In this document: positions 49,487 to 58,041 of the stretch, in pieces
How the letters are laid out: the number at the start of each line of letters is the position of its first letter
How positions within the stretch are numbered: the stretch's first letter is position 1
Assembly (NCBI GenBank): GCA_035384565.1
Contig: DAOOIT010000014.1
Coordinates: 49,007 to 113,006, forward strand
Source: Planctomycetota bacterium
GTDB taxonomy: Bacteria > Planctomycetota > PUPC01 > DSUN01
Direction of reading: 5' to 3'
DNA length: 64,000 bases
Notes under the pieces: model-generated
What the model was told of the DNA's origin: nothing
Databases searched by the model: none
Seen by the model: the letters and a program-made list of their open reading frames with translations, nothing else
Made by a program: the position numbers and the translations under genes

Positions 49487-51781
49487 ATGGCTGTCGGCAT
49501 GGCAACAACTGTGGCGACCTGTGGCGAGTTGGCGGCGGCGACTCGCGAACTGCGGGAAGAGGTGCGGCGAGACGCGGCCTCGTTCTCGGAGCGATTGCTG
49601 CTCGTGGCCGAGGCGTTCCGCGAGAGCGAGGGCGAGGTCTATCGCGGGATGCGGACGGCGAAGGCGACCCGCCGCATCTTCGAGAAGATGCCGATCAAGA
49701 TCCGCCGCGGCGAAATCCTGGTGGGCTGGCACCCCAACAGCCGCCCCGATGAGGTGACGAAGAAGGCGATCCAGGATGCCGCCGCCTATCTCCGCACGCA
49801 GACGTACTGGGTCTGGGCGTCTGAGGGCCACATGGCGCCCGACTACCCGACGCTGCTCCGCGACGGCATCGGGGGCACGCTCCGCCGCATCGAGGAGCTT
49901 CGTCTCCGTCTCGAACACCTCGACCTGGCGACGCCCCAGAGACAGGCATTCTACGATTCCGCCCGCCTGTCGCTCGAAGCCCTCCAGCACCTCATCCGCC
50001 GCTACGCCGACCTCGCCCGCCACCTGGCGGAGGGAGCGGGCGATGGGGGGACTGTCGCGCTTTCGCGCGAAAGCGCGACAGTTCGACAGCTCGGCCCGCG
50101 GGACGGGGACGTCCCGCCCGCAACTCCTCCCACCACCGAGCGGTGGTGGGCGGAGGAACTGCGGACAATTGCCGCGGTCTGCGACCACATCGCCTACGAG
50201 CCGCCCCGCACGTTCCGCGAGGCGCTCCAACTGGTGTGGTTCCTCTACCTCGCCGTGTGCCTGGAGGCCAGCGAGAGCCACCACTGCTTCGGCCCCGGCC
50301 GCCCCGACCAGTATCTCCTCCCCTACTACCTCCGCGACCGCGAGGCGGGCATCCTGGACGACGCCACGCTCGAGGCCCTCCTCGACCAGCTCTTCATCAA
50401 GTGCAACGAGTTCGAGGGGCGGGGAATGTCCGCCGTCATCCTCGTCCTCGGCGGCCGCAAGCCCGACGGCTCGGACGCCACGAACGAGCTCTCCTACAGG
50501 TTCCTCGAGGCCTGCGGCCGCGTGCGAATGTATTTCCCCGGCTGCGACATCTCGTGGCATCGCGGCATGGACGCCGAGTTCCTGCGCTGCTGCGTCGCCC
50601 TCCTGCGCAACGGCAACGGCCAGCCGGCCTTCTTCAACGACGAGGTGATCGTCCGCGGCCTCGTCCGCAAGGGCATCCCCTTCGAGCACGCAGTGGACCA
50701 TCTGCCGAGCACGTGCACGGAGACCTCCATCGCCGGCCGCACCAACCCCTGGGTCGCACACCCCTACGTCAACATCGCCCAATCGCTCCTCCACGCCCTC
50801 TTCGACGGCCAGGCGCCCGGCACGAACGAGCCCAGCCGTCCCCGCACAGGCCTGCCGCAGACGTTCGCCGAACTGCGGGACGCCTTCGTCCGCCAGCTCG
50901 AGTACGACGCCCACCAGGCCGTGGCCCGCGTGCTCCGCGACCAGTGGCACGCCTCGATGTACCGCCTCTTCCCCCTGCTGTCGTGCTTCATCCAGGGCTG
51001 CCTGGAGCGCGGGCGCGACATCGCCCAGGGCGGCTGCCTCTACACCTTCCTCCAACCCGAGGCGGTCGGCACATCGAACGTCGTGGACGGCCTGGCGGCG
51101 GTGAAGGTGCTGGTGCAGGACGAGAAGCGCTTCACCCTCGACGACTTCCGAGCGGCCATCTGCGCGAACTTCGCGGGCCACGAGGGCCTTCGCCGCGCCA
51201 TCGTCCGCGAATGCCCGAAGCACGGCAACGACGTGCCGTGGGTCAACCAGCTCTTCGCCGACGTGGCCGGCGCCTGGTGCACCTATCTCGAGGGCCACAC
51301 CAGCCTCTTCGGCGGCCCGGTGCTCCCCGGCTTCCTCGGCTGGACCGTGTGGATACACTTCGGCGAGCAGACGGCAGCCACGCCCGACGGGCGCCTCGCC
51401 GGCCAGCCGCTCGCGCACTCGCTCGCCCATCGCAGCGGCGTGAGGGTCAAGGGCTTCCCCTCGCTCGTCCTGTCGGCCTCGGGCTTCGACCAGTCGCGTG
51501 GACTCGGCGGCATCACGTTCAACGTCCGCTTCGGCGCCAACTCGCTCGCTGCCGAGGGCGGCGTCGAGCGGCTCAAGGCGATGATCGAGGCGGCGATGGA
51601 CCTCGGCACCTATCAGGTGCAGGTGGACCTGGCGAGCAGCGAGGTCCTGCGCGACGCCCAGGCGCACCCCGAGAACCACGCGGACCTGCTCGTCCGCATC
51701 GGCGGCTACCTGGTGCCCTTCACCCTCCTGCCCCCCAAAGCCCAGGAGGACATCCTCGCCCGCACCGAGCTGGAACTGTGA
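49487..51781 (+). CDS. Glycyl radical enzyme (dehydratase/lyase type), substrate unknown
   Basis: This 764-aa protein is a pyruvate-formate-lyase-like glycyl radical enzyme. The catalytic Cys410 lies in STCTETSIAGRTN with Glu412, the C-x-E arrangement of dehydratases and C-N/C-C lyases rather than the Cys-Cys pair of PFL. The radical-bearing Gly740 is in LLVRIGGYLVPF. Other family blocks are PPRTFREALQLVWFLYL, EFEGRGMS and GQTAATPDGRLAG-like EQTAATPDGRLAGQPLAHS. It is oxygen-sensitive and cytosolic. Residues 189-222 (GTVALSRESATVRQL and onward) are an extra segment encoded by three palindromes. ATG 49487 is the first suitable start, and 49499 is an alternative. The activase follows with a 4-base overlap. 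Confidence 0.88.
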   Translation: MAVGMATTVATCGELAAATRELREEVRRDAASFSERLLLVAEAFRESEGEVYRGMRTAKATRRIFEKMPIKIRRGEILVGWHPNSRPDEVTKKAIQDAAAYLRTQTYWVWASEGHMAPDYPTLLRDGIGGTLRRIEELRLRLEHLDLATPQRQAFYDSARLSLEALQHLIRRYADLARHLAEGAGDGGTVALSRESATVRQLGPRDGDVPPATPPTTERWWAEELRTIAAVCDHIAYEPPRTFREALQLVWFLYLAVCLEASESHHCFGPGRPDQYLLPYYLRDREAGILDDATLEALLDQLFIKCNEFEGRGMSAVILVLGGRKPDGSDATNELSYRFLEACGRVRMYFPGCDISWHRGMDAEFLRCCVALLRNGNGQPAFFNDEVIVRGLVRKGIPFEHAVDHLPSTCTETSIAGRTNPWVAHPYVNIAQSLLHALFDGQAPGTNEPSRPRTGLPQTFAELRDAFVRQLEYDAHQAVARVLRDQWHASMYRLFPLLSCFIQGCLERGRDIAQGGCLYTFLQPEAVGTSNVVDGLAAVKVLVQDEKRFTLDDFRAAICANFAGHEGLRRAIVRECPKHGNDVPWVNQLFADVAGAWCTYLEGHTSLFGGPVLPGFLGWTVWIHFGEQTAATPDGRLAGQPLAHSLAHRSGVRVKGFPSLVLSASGFDQSRGLGGITFNVRFGANSLAAEGGVERLKAMIEAAMDLGTYQVQVDLASSEVLRDAQAHPENHADLLVRIGGYLVPFTLLPPKAQEDILARTELEL
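50051..50150 (+). repeat. Three consecutive palindromes inserted in frame in the glycyl radical enzyme gene
   Basis: A perfect 32-bp palindrome (50051-50082, centre TTTCGCGCGAAA) is followed by GCGGGACG-GGGA-CGTCCCGC (50098-50117) and CCCACCACCG-AG-CGGTGGTGGG (50129-50150). The reading frame stays open through all three. They encode about 34 residues between YADLARHLAE and ELRTIAAVCDH, positions that glycyl radical enzymes normally join with a short linker. Confidence 0.85.
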
Positions 51782-52698
51782 CCGACACCGCTGCCCTTCG
51801 CTCCCAACGCGGCCTGATCTTCGCACTGGACCAGACGGCCACGCACGACGGCCCGGGGCTGCGGATGACGGTGTACTTCAAGGGCTGCCCGCTGCGGTGC
51901 GTGTGGTGCCACAGCCCCGAATCCATCGCCCCCAAGCCCGAGATCGCCTGGTATGAGGCCCGCTGCCGAAGGTGCGGAGCTTGCGCCAGCCTGTGCGCCG
52001 CGAGGCTGCCACCCTGGTTCGAACAGATGCCCGAGCATCGGGCCCGCTGCCGCCAATGCGGCGAGTGCATCGCGACGTGTCCCGCCGAGGCGCTGGAACT
52101 GAAGGGGGATGAGACCACGGCGGGCGAGGTGGCCGACGCAGCGGAACGGCTCAAGCCCTTCTTCGACCGCAGCGGCGGCGGGATCACGCTCACCGGCGGC
52201 GAGCCGACGCTTCAGGCCGATTTCGCCGTCGCCGTTGCCACGCTCTGCCGCGGGCGCGGCGTCCACGTGGCCGTCGAGACCTGCGGCGGCACGGCCTGGG
52301 AACGCCTTGCCCGCCTGGCCGATGTGACCGACCTCTTTCTCTACGACCTCAAGGACGCCGACCCCGCCCGCCACAGGTGCAACGTCGGCGTCGAGCTGGC
52401 CCCCCTCGCCGACAATCTCCGCCGCCTCCTCGCCCGTGGCGCAGACGTGATCGTTCGCGTGCCGCTCATCCCCGGCTGCAATGACTCGCCCGCCGACGTG
52501 GCGGCCATCGCCCGGCTTGCGCGCGGCTGCGGTGCGCGGCGCCTGACGCTCCTGCCGTTCAACCCCGCGGCCTCGGGCAAGTACTCGTGGCTCCGCCGCC
52601 CCTATCCTCTGCCCCAGGCCAAGCCGCAAAGCACCGACGAAGTGCGCCGCCTGGAGGCCGTCGTGGCCCGCGAGGGGCTTGCGGTGGTTGCGCCATAG
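51778..52698 (+). CDS. Glycyl radical enzyme activating enzyme (radical SAM)
   Basis: This 306-aa protein begins at GTG 51778, overlapping the glycyl radical enzyme stop by four bases (GTGA). The radical SAM motif is CPLRCVWC within FKGCPLRCVWCHSPES. Two ferredoxin-type cysteine sets follow, CRRCGACASLC and CRQCGECIATC, as in activases of the non-PFL enzymes (GD, HPAD, CutC types). GGGITLTGGEPTLQADF is the SAM-binding block. It abstracts hydrogen from Gly740 of its partner. Translational coupling and adjacency make the pairing near certain. Confidence 0.93.
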   Translation: MTDTAALRSQRGLIFALDQTATHDGPGLRMTVYFKGCPLRCVWCHSPESIAPKPEIAWYEARCRRCGACASLCAARLPPWFEQMPEHRARCRQCGECIATCPAEALELKGDETTAGEVADAAERLKPFFDRSGGGITLTGGEPTLQADFAVAVATLCRGRGVHVAVETCGGTAWERLARLADVTDLFLYDLKDADPARHRCNVGVELAPLADNLRRLLARGADVIVRVPLIPGCNDSPADVAAIARLARGCGARRLTLLPFNPAASGKYSWLRRPYPLPQAKPQSTDEVRRLEAVVAREGLAVVAP

Positions 52699-52725
52699 AT
52701 CCTCGGGCACAGGGCCCGACGGCTC

Positions 52726-52752
52726 GGACAGGTCAGACCGGTCCGACAGGTC
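52726..52752. repeat. Three 9-bp tandem repeats
   Basis: GGACAGGTC, AGACCGGTC and CGACAGGTC follow one another at 52726-52752 and are trailed by GGACGG. The period and core (GGAC-A/C-G-A/G-T) match the 9-bp repeat at 4449-4475. The unit lies in the gap after the activase gene. Confidence 0.55.
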
Positions 52753-52782
52753 GGACGGCCGCCTCACGCGCCGGCTCGCCCC

Positions 52783-52811
52783 TTGCGCCCTCCCGCACAC
52801 ACGGTTATATT
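52783..52811 (+). promoter_or_regulatory. Putative promoter of the symporter gene
   Basis: TTGCGC (52783-52788), a 17-bp spacer and TATATT (52806-52811) lie 39 bases before the ATG at 52851. Confidence 0.4.
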
Positions 52812-52850
52812 GGGCGTGCCATCAGGCCCATGCCCCCACGGGAGACCACC

Positions 52851-54680
52851 ATGATGAGACTCCTGACCATCGCCCTGCTCGCCGCGTCCTCCGCGGCCCT
52901 GGCCGCCACGCCGCCCCCCGCCCTGCCGCTGATTGACCCCGAGCCCTTCAAGAAGGCGCTCGAGGAGCACGTGGACGCCAAGTTGCGAGGCATCCTGGTC
53001 CACGAGGAGATTGAGGGGCACCTCGAGACGCCGATGAGGGTCGAAGTCCTGGGCTTCGAGGAACTCCGCCCCCGCGGCCCCGTCGCCGAAGCCAGCGTCA
53101 AGGTCGTTGTGCGGTCCGACGCCCACGAGGGCGCGGGCACGTGGAAGGTGGACTTCGAGCTGAGGGACGGGGCGTGGCAGGTGGCGCGAATCGAGATACC
53201 CAAGCGAAGCTTCGGCGTGGCCAACTACGCGATGGTGCTCCTCTACCTGGGCGGCATGCTCGCCATCGGCTGGTGGACCAGCCGCCGCATCTCGGGCACG
53301 CGCGGCTTCTTCATCGCCGAGGGGAAGCTCAACCACATCGTCGTCGGCATCTCGCTCATGACCACGTACCTCTCGGCGTTTACGATGATGGGCCTTTCCG
53401 CCTCGGCCTTCAGCAACAAGGACTGGACGTGGGCCATCCAACTCCCCTTCCTGGTCATCACCGCGTTCGTCATCACGCGCTTCGTGCTGCCGCGCTACCG
53501 CGAGGCGGGGGTGATCAGCGTGTACCAGTATCTCGAACAGCGCGTCCACGTGTCGGCGCGCCTCCTCGCCTCACTCTCATTCGTCATTTTCTCAATCGCC
53601 CGGATGGGCCTGGTGCTCTACCTGCCGGCGCTCGCGTTCAGCATCATCACGGGCTTCCCGCTGGTGTGGACGATCGTGGTGATGGGCGCCGTGGTGACCG
53701 CCTACACGGCCATCGGCGGCATCGAGGCCGTGATCTGGACCGACCTCGCGCAGGCGTTCTTCATCGTCCTGGGCGCCGCGCTCAGCGTGGTCTTCGTGCT
53801 GGCCGACACGGGCCTGGCCGAGTTCGCCCGCGTCACGGCCGCCTTCCACAAGTTCCGCCTCGTCGAGCCCGGCTTTCCCAGGGCCGACCTCACCCAGGTG
53901 GTGGCCGTCTGGCTGGTGCTCGAGACAATCTTCCAGACGATCCGCATCTACGGCACCCAGCAGGACATGACCCAGCGCTACCTGACCACGGCCTCGACGC
54001 GCAAGGCCAATGCCAGCGTGTGGATCGCGATCCTGGCCTACATCCCGCTCGCCTTCGCCTTCTACTTCATTGGCTCCGCGCTGTTCGCCTACTACACCAC
54101 GGTGCCCGATGCCACGCTGCCTGCCCTGGTGGCGAACGGGCGCGCCGACGCCATCTATCCCTACTTCGTCGCCAGCCGCCTGCCGGCCGGCCTCGCGGGC
54201 CTCGTCATCGCCGCGATATTCGCCGCCGCCATGTCCAGCATTGACGCCTGCATGAACTCCAGTTCCACCGTGTGCATCGAGGACTTCTACCGGCGCTTCA
54301 GCCGCATCGAGCGCGACGATGCGCATTACCTCCACGTCGCCAAGGGCCTCACCTGGGCCTGGGGCCTCCTCGCCACGCTCATGGCCCTGTCGTTCATGCA
54401 GATCACCCAGGCGCAGGACGTGTGGGCCAAGATCATGGGGATCTCGACCAACGGCGTCCTGGGCCTGATGGCCCTGGCGTTCCTCCCGTGGCGGGTGCAC
54501 TGGGTTGCCGCGATAGCGGGCTTCGTGCTCAGCTACGTCTGCCTCTTCTTCATGATGAGGTCATCGCTCACCTTCCTCCTCTGGCCCGTCGTCGGCAACA
54601 CCGCCTGTTTCCTCATCGCCCTTGCCGTCGAGGCGGTGATCCGCCTCGGCGCGGGGCGGCGTGGGCCACAAGACCGTTGA
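52851..54680 (+). CDS. Sodium:solute symporter with an extra N-terminal periplasmic domain
   Basis: This 609-aa protein has a signal peptide (LLTIALLAASSAALAAT), then a domain of about 100 residues (PLIDPEPFKKALEEHVDAKLRG to WKVDFELRDGAWQVARIEIPKR). A complete SSS-family transporter follows from about residue 122: VLLYLGGMLAIGWWTSRRISGTRGFFIAEGKL, SLMTTYLSAFTMMGLSASAF, VYQYLEQRV, MGAVVTAYTAIGGIEAVIWTDLAQ, GTQQDMTQRYL. SSS proteins import sugars, carboxylates or vitamins with Na+. The N-terminal domain resembles the separate lipoprotein at 57494-57793 (DPAPFKAALEEHL to WTVTFERTDKGWRVRDIRR). ATG 52851 has GGGAG upstream. It is close downstream of the glycyl radical pair, so it may carry that enzyme's substrate or product. 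Confidence 0.87.
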   Translation: MMRLLTIALLAASSAALAATPPPALPLIDPEPFKKALEEHVDAKLRGILVHEEIEGHLETPMRVEVLGFEELRPRGPVAEASVKVVVRSDAHEGAGTWKVDFELRDGAWQVARIEIPKRSFGVANYAMVLLYLGGMLAIGWWTSRRISGTRGFFIAEGKLNHIVVGISLMTTYLSAFTMMGLSASAFSNKDWTWAIQLPFLVITAFVITRFVLPRYREAGVISVYQYLEQRVHVSARLLASLSFVIFSIARMGLVLYLPALAFSIITGFPLVWTIVVMGAVVTAYTAIGGIEAVIWTDLAQAFFIVLGAALSVVFVLADTGLAEFARVTAAFHKFRLVEPGFPRADLTQVVAVWLVLETIFQTIRIYGTQQDMTQRYLTTASTRKANASVWIAILAYIPLAFAFYFIGSALFAYYTTVPDATLPALVANGRADAIYPYFVASRLPAGLAGLVIAAIFAAAMSSIDACMNSSSTVCIEDFYRRFSRIERDDAHYLHVAKGLTWAWGLLATLMALSFMQITQAQDVWAKIMGISTNGVLGLMALAFLPWRVHWVAAIAGFVLSYVCLFFMMRSSLTFLLWPVVGNTACFLIALAVEAVIRLGAGRRGPQDR

Positions 54681-54705
54681 CTGCGTACAGCCTCCGCGCT
54701 AGCAT
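54677..54705 (+). promoter_or_regulatory. Putative promoter of the PEP-CTERM gene at 54796
   Basis: TTGACT (54677-54682) overlaps the symporter stop codon. It is followed after 17 bp by TAGCAT (54700-54705), about 90 bases before the ATG. Confidence 0.4.
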
Positions 54706-54795
54706 GAACGCATCGGCCAGAGTCCACGCGGCCTGCCCGTGGACTCGTCGGCGCGTAGCCGCCCGCGCGTCGCGGCAGGGTACAAGGAGCATTCG

Positions 54796-55758
54796 ATGGC
54801 GAGGAGAGCGTTCGCTTGTGCAATGGCGTTGGCGCTCGCCGGCGGGGCCTCGGCGGCGCCCATCGAAATCTTCGGTCTCAAGAGCGACAGCGGAGGCCTT
54901 GGCGGCCCGTTTCACATCTTGCGCTACGACGTCACGGCCAACTCCTTCTACGACTGCGGCACCATCATTGGGGCTTCCACCAACCTGGCCATGGACGCCA
55001 ACCGCCGCCTCTACTACATGTACCCCTTCGACTTCTCGCACGTCCTCTATCGGGCCGACCTGGACGGGAGCAACAACCTGATCAACCAGCAGGTCGAGAC
55101 CACACTGACCCCCGGCCTCAGCATCATTGACGGCTTCACGATCGGCCCCGACCAGAACCTGTACATGACCGGCTACGGTCACAGCGAAATCTACCGCTAC
55201 ATCGTCGGCTCCGGCAACACCTTCGTGACGACCGAAGTCACCCTCCAGGGCGGCGGCCAGAACGGCGACGGCAGCGAGTATCGTTCGGACCTCGCCTTCG
55301 ACCCGATCACAGGCTATCTGGTCGGCATCGGCATCGCCCCCGGCGGCGTGCGACGCACGCTCTTCCAGATCCCCGGCAACCTCGTGATGAATGGCGTCAA
55401 CGACAGCTACCCCTGGGAGTACTTCGGCGGAAACTCCTCGCCCTGGGCCTCCCCCACCTTCGACCTCGGCAACCCGGCCAACCCCGGCGGCCCGCTCGGG
55501 CCCAACCCCGATGGGGTGGCCTTCGACTTCGCGACCGGCGCCCTCTACCTTTCAGGGGACGGCGAGAAGTTCTCCCTCTGGGACCGCAACACCGCAACGT
55601 TGATCAACTACCTCACCGACCCGGGCAGCGGGGCAGACACGGGGATGGGCTTCGACCTCGCGTTCCAGCAGGCCAGCAACATCCCGGAGCCCGCCACAAC
55701 CATCCTCGTTGCTCTCGGCGCCTCGATGCTGCTGTGCCGGCGCAGGCGTTCGGCGTGA
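54796..55758 (+). CDS. PEP-CTERM secreted protein
   Basis: This 320-aa protein starts at ATG 54796 (AAGGAGC upstream) with a signal peptide MARRAFACAMALALAGGASAAP. The body is beta-rich and propeller-like (TNLAMDANRRLYYMYPFDFSHVLYRADLDG, DGFTIGPDQNLYMTGYGHSEIYRY, DGVAFDFATGALYLSGDGEKFSLWD). The C-terminus NIPEPATTILVALGASMLLCRRRRSA is a complete PEP-CTERM sorting signal. It is probably anchored in or secreted through the exosortase pathway. Its function is unknown. Its end overlaps possible starts of the next gene. Confidence 0.88.
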   Translation: MARRAFACAMALALAGGASAAPIEIFGLKSDSGGLGGPFHILRYDVTANSFYDCGTIIGASTNLAMDANRRLYYMYPFDFSHVLYRADLDGSNNLINQQVETTLTPGLSIIDGFTIGPDQNLYMTGYGHSEIYRYIVGSGNTFVTTEVTLQGGGQNGDGSEYRSDLAFDPITGYLVGIGIAPGGVRRTLFQIPGNLVMNGVNDSYPWEYFGGNSSPWASPTFDLGNPANPGGPLGPNPDGVAFDFATGALYLSGDGEKFSLWDRNTATLINYLTDPGSGADTGMGFDLAFQQASNIPEPATTILVALGASMLLCRRRRSA

Positions 55759-55772
55759 CCGAGGGGCGCCCG

Positions 55773-57209
55773 ATGCTCACACGGGCCGCCGCCCATCTGG
55801 CCTGGCTGGGCATGCTGGCGAGCCCGGGGGCCGGCAATGAGCGCCTCCCCTACGCTATCGTAGACACGGCGCAAGACCGCTGCTACGATGCGCGCACAGA
55901 GATCCCCTATCCCGACAAGGGCGCCCCCTACTACGGCCAGGATGCCCAGTACCAAGGCTCTCGCCCCGCCTACAGGAACAATGGCGACGGCACGGTGACG
56001 GATCTCGTGACGGGCCTCACGTGGCAGCGCGACCCAGGCGAGAAGAAGACCTTTCGCCAGGCCGTGGCCGGCGCGGCCCAGTGCCGGCTGGGCGGCCATG
56101 ACGACTGGCGCCTCCCCACCATCAAGGAGCTCTACTCGCTCATCCACTTCACCGGCACCGACCCCGACCCTCGCCGCACCGATCCCGGCCGCCTCAGGCC
56201 GTTCCTGGATGCCGGCGCCTTCGTATTCCGGTATGGCGACCCTGCCAAGGGCGAGCGCCTCATTGATGCGCAATACGCCACGTGCACGAAGTATGTCGCC
56301 ACCACAATGGGCGGCAACGACACTATGTTCGGCGTCAACTTCGCCGACGGCCGCATCAAGGGCTATCCCGCCGGCCCCCACCCTGCGCGGGGCGAGAAGA
56401 CCTACTGCGTGCTCTACGTGCGCGGCAACCCCGACTATGGCAGGAACGACTTCCGCGACAACGGCGATGGCACGGTCACCGACCGGGCCACCGGCCTGAT
56501 GTGGCAGCAGGCCGACAGCGGCAAGGGCATGAACTGGCAGGAAGCCCTCGCGTACGCCGGGGGCCTCGCTCTCGCCGGGCACTGCGACTGGCGCCTGCCT
56601 GACGCCAAGGAGCTTCAGAGCATCGTGGATTACACCCGCTCGCCCGATGCCACGCAGTCGGCCGCCATCGCCCCGGTCTTCCAGGCCACCCGCATCCTGA
56701 ACGAAGGCGGCAAGCCCGACTACCCGTGCTACTGGACAAGCACCACCCACGCCAGCGCCCGCGGCGGCGAATCCGCCGTGTACATCGCCTTCGGTCGGGC
56801 GCTCGGCTGGATGGAGGACCCGCGGACCCGCCAGATTGCCCTCCTCGACGTGCACGGAGCAGGCGCTCAGCGCAGCGACCCCAAGGACGGCGATCCTTCA
56901 CAGTTCCCCCGCGGTCGCGGGCCGCAGGGCGACGTCGTGCGCATCGCAAACTTCGCCCGCTGCGTACGGGGCGGGGGGGTGACCTTGCGCGCCCAAGGCC
57001 CGCCTGTCGAGGCCCGCCAACCGCCCGGGGCGCAACCGGTCAGCCCCTGGATGCAACGCGAGGACAGGGATGGGGACGGGAAGGTTTCGCGCGAGGAGTT
57101 TGGCGGTCCGCCGGAACACTTCGACCATCTCGACCGCAACGGGGACGGCTTCCTCACCGAGGACGAGGCCCCCAAGGGCCCGCCCCCGCGTCCTGGCCTG
57201 CCGCGGTGA
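55773..57209 (+). CDS. Secreted protein with two DUF1566 (Lcl) domains and C-terminal EF-hands
   Basis: This 478-aa protein, from ATG 55773 (GAGGGG six bases upstream), has a weak signal peptide (AHLAWLGMLASPGAG). An in-frame GTG at 55755 overlapping the previous stop is an alternative. Two DUF1566/Lcl domains are visible: YRNNGDGTVTDLVTGLTWQRD with DDWRLPTIKELYSLI, and FRDNGDGTVTDRATGLMWQQ with CDWRLPDAKELQSIVDY. A Pro-rich linker leads to two EF-hand loops, DRDGDGKVSREEF and DRNGDGFLTEDE. The family is surface-exposed with C-type-lectin-like topology; calcium binding is likely. Its role is unknown. Confidence 0.85.
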   Translation: MLTRAAAHLAWLGMLASPGAGNERLPYAIVDTAQDRCYDARTEIPYPDKGAPYYGQDAQYQGSRPAYRNNGDGTVTDLVTGLTWQRDPGEKKTFRQAVAGAAQCRLGGHDDWRLPTIKELYSLIHFTGTDPDPRRTDPGRLRPFLDAGAFVFRYGDPAKGERLIDAQYATCTKYVATTMGGNDTMFGVNFADGRIKGYPAGPHPARGEKTYCVLYVRGNPDYGRNDFRDNGDGTVTDRATGLMWQQADSGKGMNWQEALAYAGGLALAGHCDWRLPDAKELQSIVDYTRSPDATQSAAIAPVFQATRILNEGGKPDYPCYWTSTTHASARGGESAVYIAFGRALGWMEDPRTRQIALLDVHGAGAQRSDPKDGDPSQFPRGRGPQGDVVRIANFARCVRGGGVTLRAQGPPVEARQPPGAQPVSPWMQREDRDGDGKVSREEFGGPPEHFDHLDRNGDGFLTEDEAPKGPPPRPGLPR

Positions 57210-57313
57210 AGCGGCTACTCATGCTCACCACGGCATCGAGGCAGCAACGCCTTTCGCCAGACCTTCCACCCCGCGGGAACGGGTGCTGCCTTGGCGCCGG
57301 CGCCCCGCGGTGT

Positions 57314-57497
57314 CTAGGAGCCTGTCCAGGAATCCGCGTGAGGCTGCGACGCCTGCGATTCTGGCCGCAGGCTAGAAGCACGGAGGAGGCGATGCAACGG
57401 AGCGCATCGCCGACGAGGTGCGACAACGCGTGCGGCCAGAAGCCGCAGCGTCCCTTCGGGTTGCGGCGCCAGCGGGGATTCTTGGACAGGCTCCTAG
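57314..57497 (+). mobile_element. MITE-like element, copy 2 (184 bp, internally deleted)
   Basis: The same CTAG-flanked ends as copy 1 (AGGAGCCTGTCCAGGAATCC on the left) are kept. The left 150 bp align to copy 1 in the same orientation, but roughly 100 bp of the right half are missing. The right-end CTAG (57494-57497) supplies the stop codon (TAG, minus strand) of the lipoprotein gene. The gap 57210-57313 before it holds nothing I recognise. Confidence 0.85.
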
Positions 57498-57793
57498 CGC
57501 CTGATGTCGCGGACCCGCCAGCCCTTGTCGGTCCTCTCGAACGTGACTGTCCAAGTCGGCTTCATGCCGTAGAGGTCGTCCTTCGTGGCCATGCGGACCT
57601 TGGCGGTGGCCTCGTCGCCACGCACCTGGATGGTCTCGAAGGCATCGGGCTTCATGTCCATGGAGCCCGTGCGCAGATGCTCCTCCAGCGCCGCCTTGAA
57701 CGGGGCGGGGTCCAGAGCAGGCTTCTTCTCGCCTCCGCAGCCAACGGCCAGCGCGGCGGCGGTCAGCAGCAGAGCATGCCGGACGTGCGTCAT
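57494..57793 (-). CDS. Small lipoprotein related to the symporter's N-terminal domain
   Basis: This 99-aa protein starts at ATG 57793 (CAGGAGA upstream). The signal peptide ends in a good lipobox, LAVGC, so it should be lipidated at Cys19. The mature part (DPAPFKAALEEHL, DAFETIQVRGDEATAKVRM, TWTVTFERTDKGWRVRDIRR) aligns with residues 25-118 of the symporter at 52851. The stop TAG is formed by the terminal CTAG of the inserted element, so the insertion sits precisely at the 3' end of this gene. The gene may be intact if CTAG was the duplicated target. A binding role in the periplasm is a guess. Confidence 0.8.
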   Translation of the reverse strand: MTHVRHALLLTAAALAVGCGGEKKPALDPAPFKAALEEHLRTGSMDMKPDAFETIQVRGDEATAKVRMATKDDLYGMKPTWTVTFERTDKGWRVRDIRR

Positions 57794-58041
57794 GGCGGGG
57801 TTCTCCTGTTGCACGAGGTCGGTCGCATGCCGACACCGCGAGCGTCGGCCGTATTGTACCCCCGGGCTCAGCACCTCACAAGACCACGCGCCTGGCGGGG
57901 CGGATGCGGGAGTTTCGGTTCTTCTGGGTTTGGCGATCTCGACTCGCCTGGTCTGGCGCGGGGCGTGGGCATGCCTGCTCGCTGCGGACCTGGCGGACCC
58001 TCGGGCGGGCACGGCCGAGCGCCTGGTGAGCGCACCCCGCT

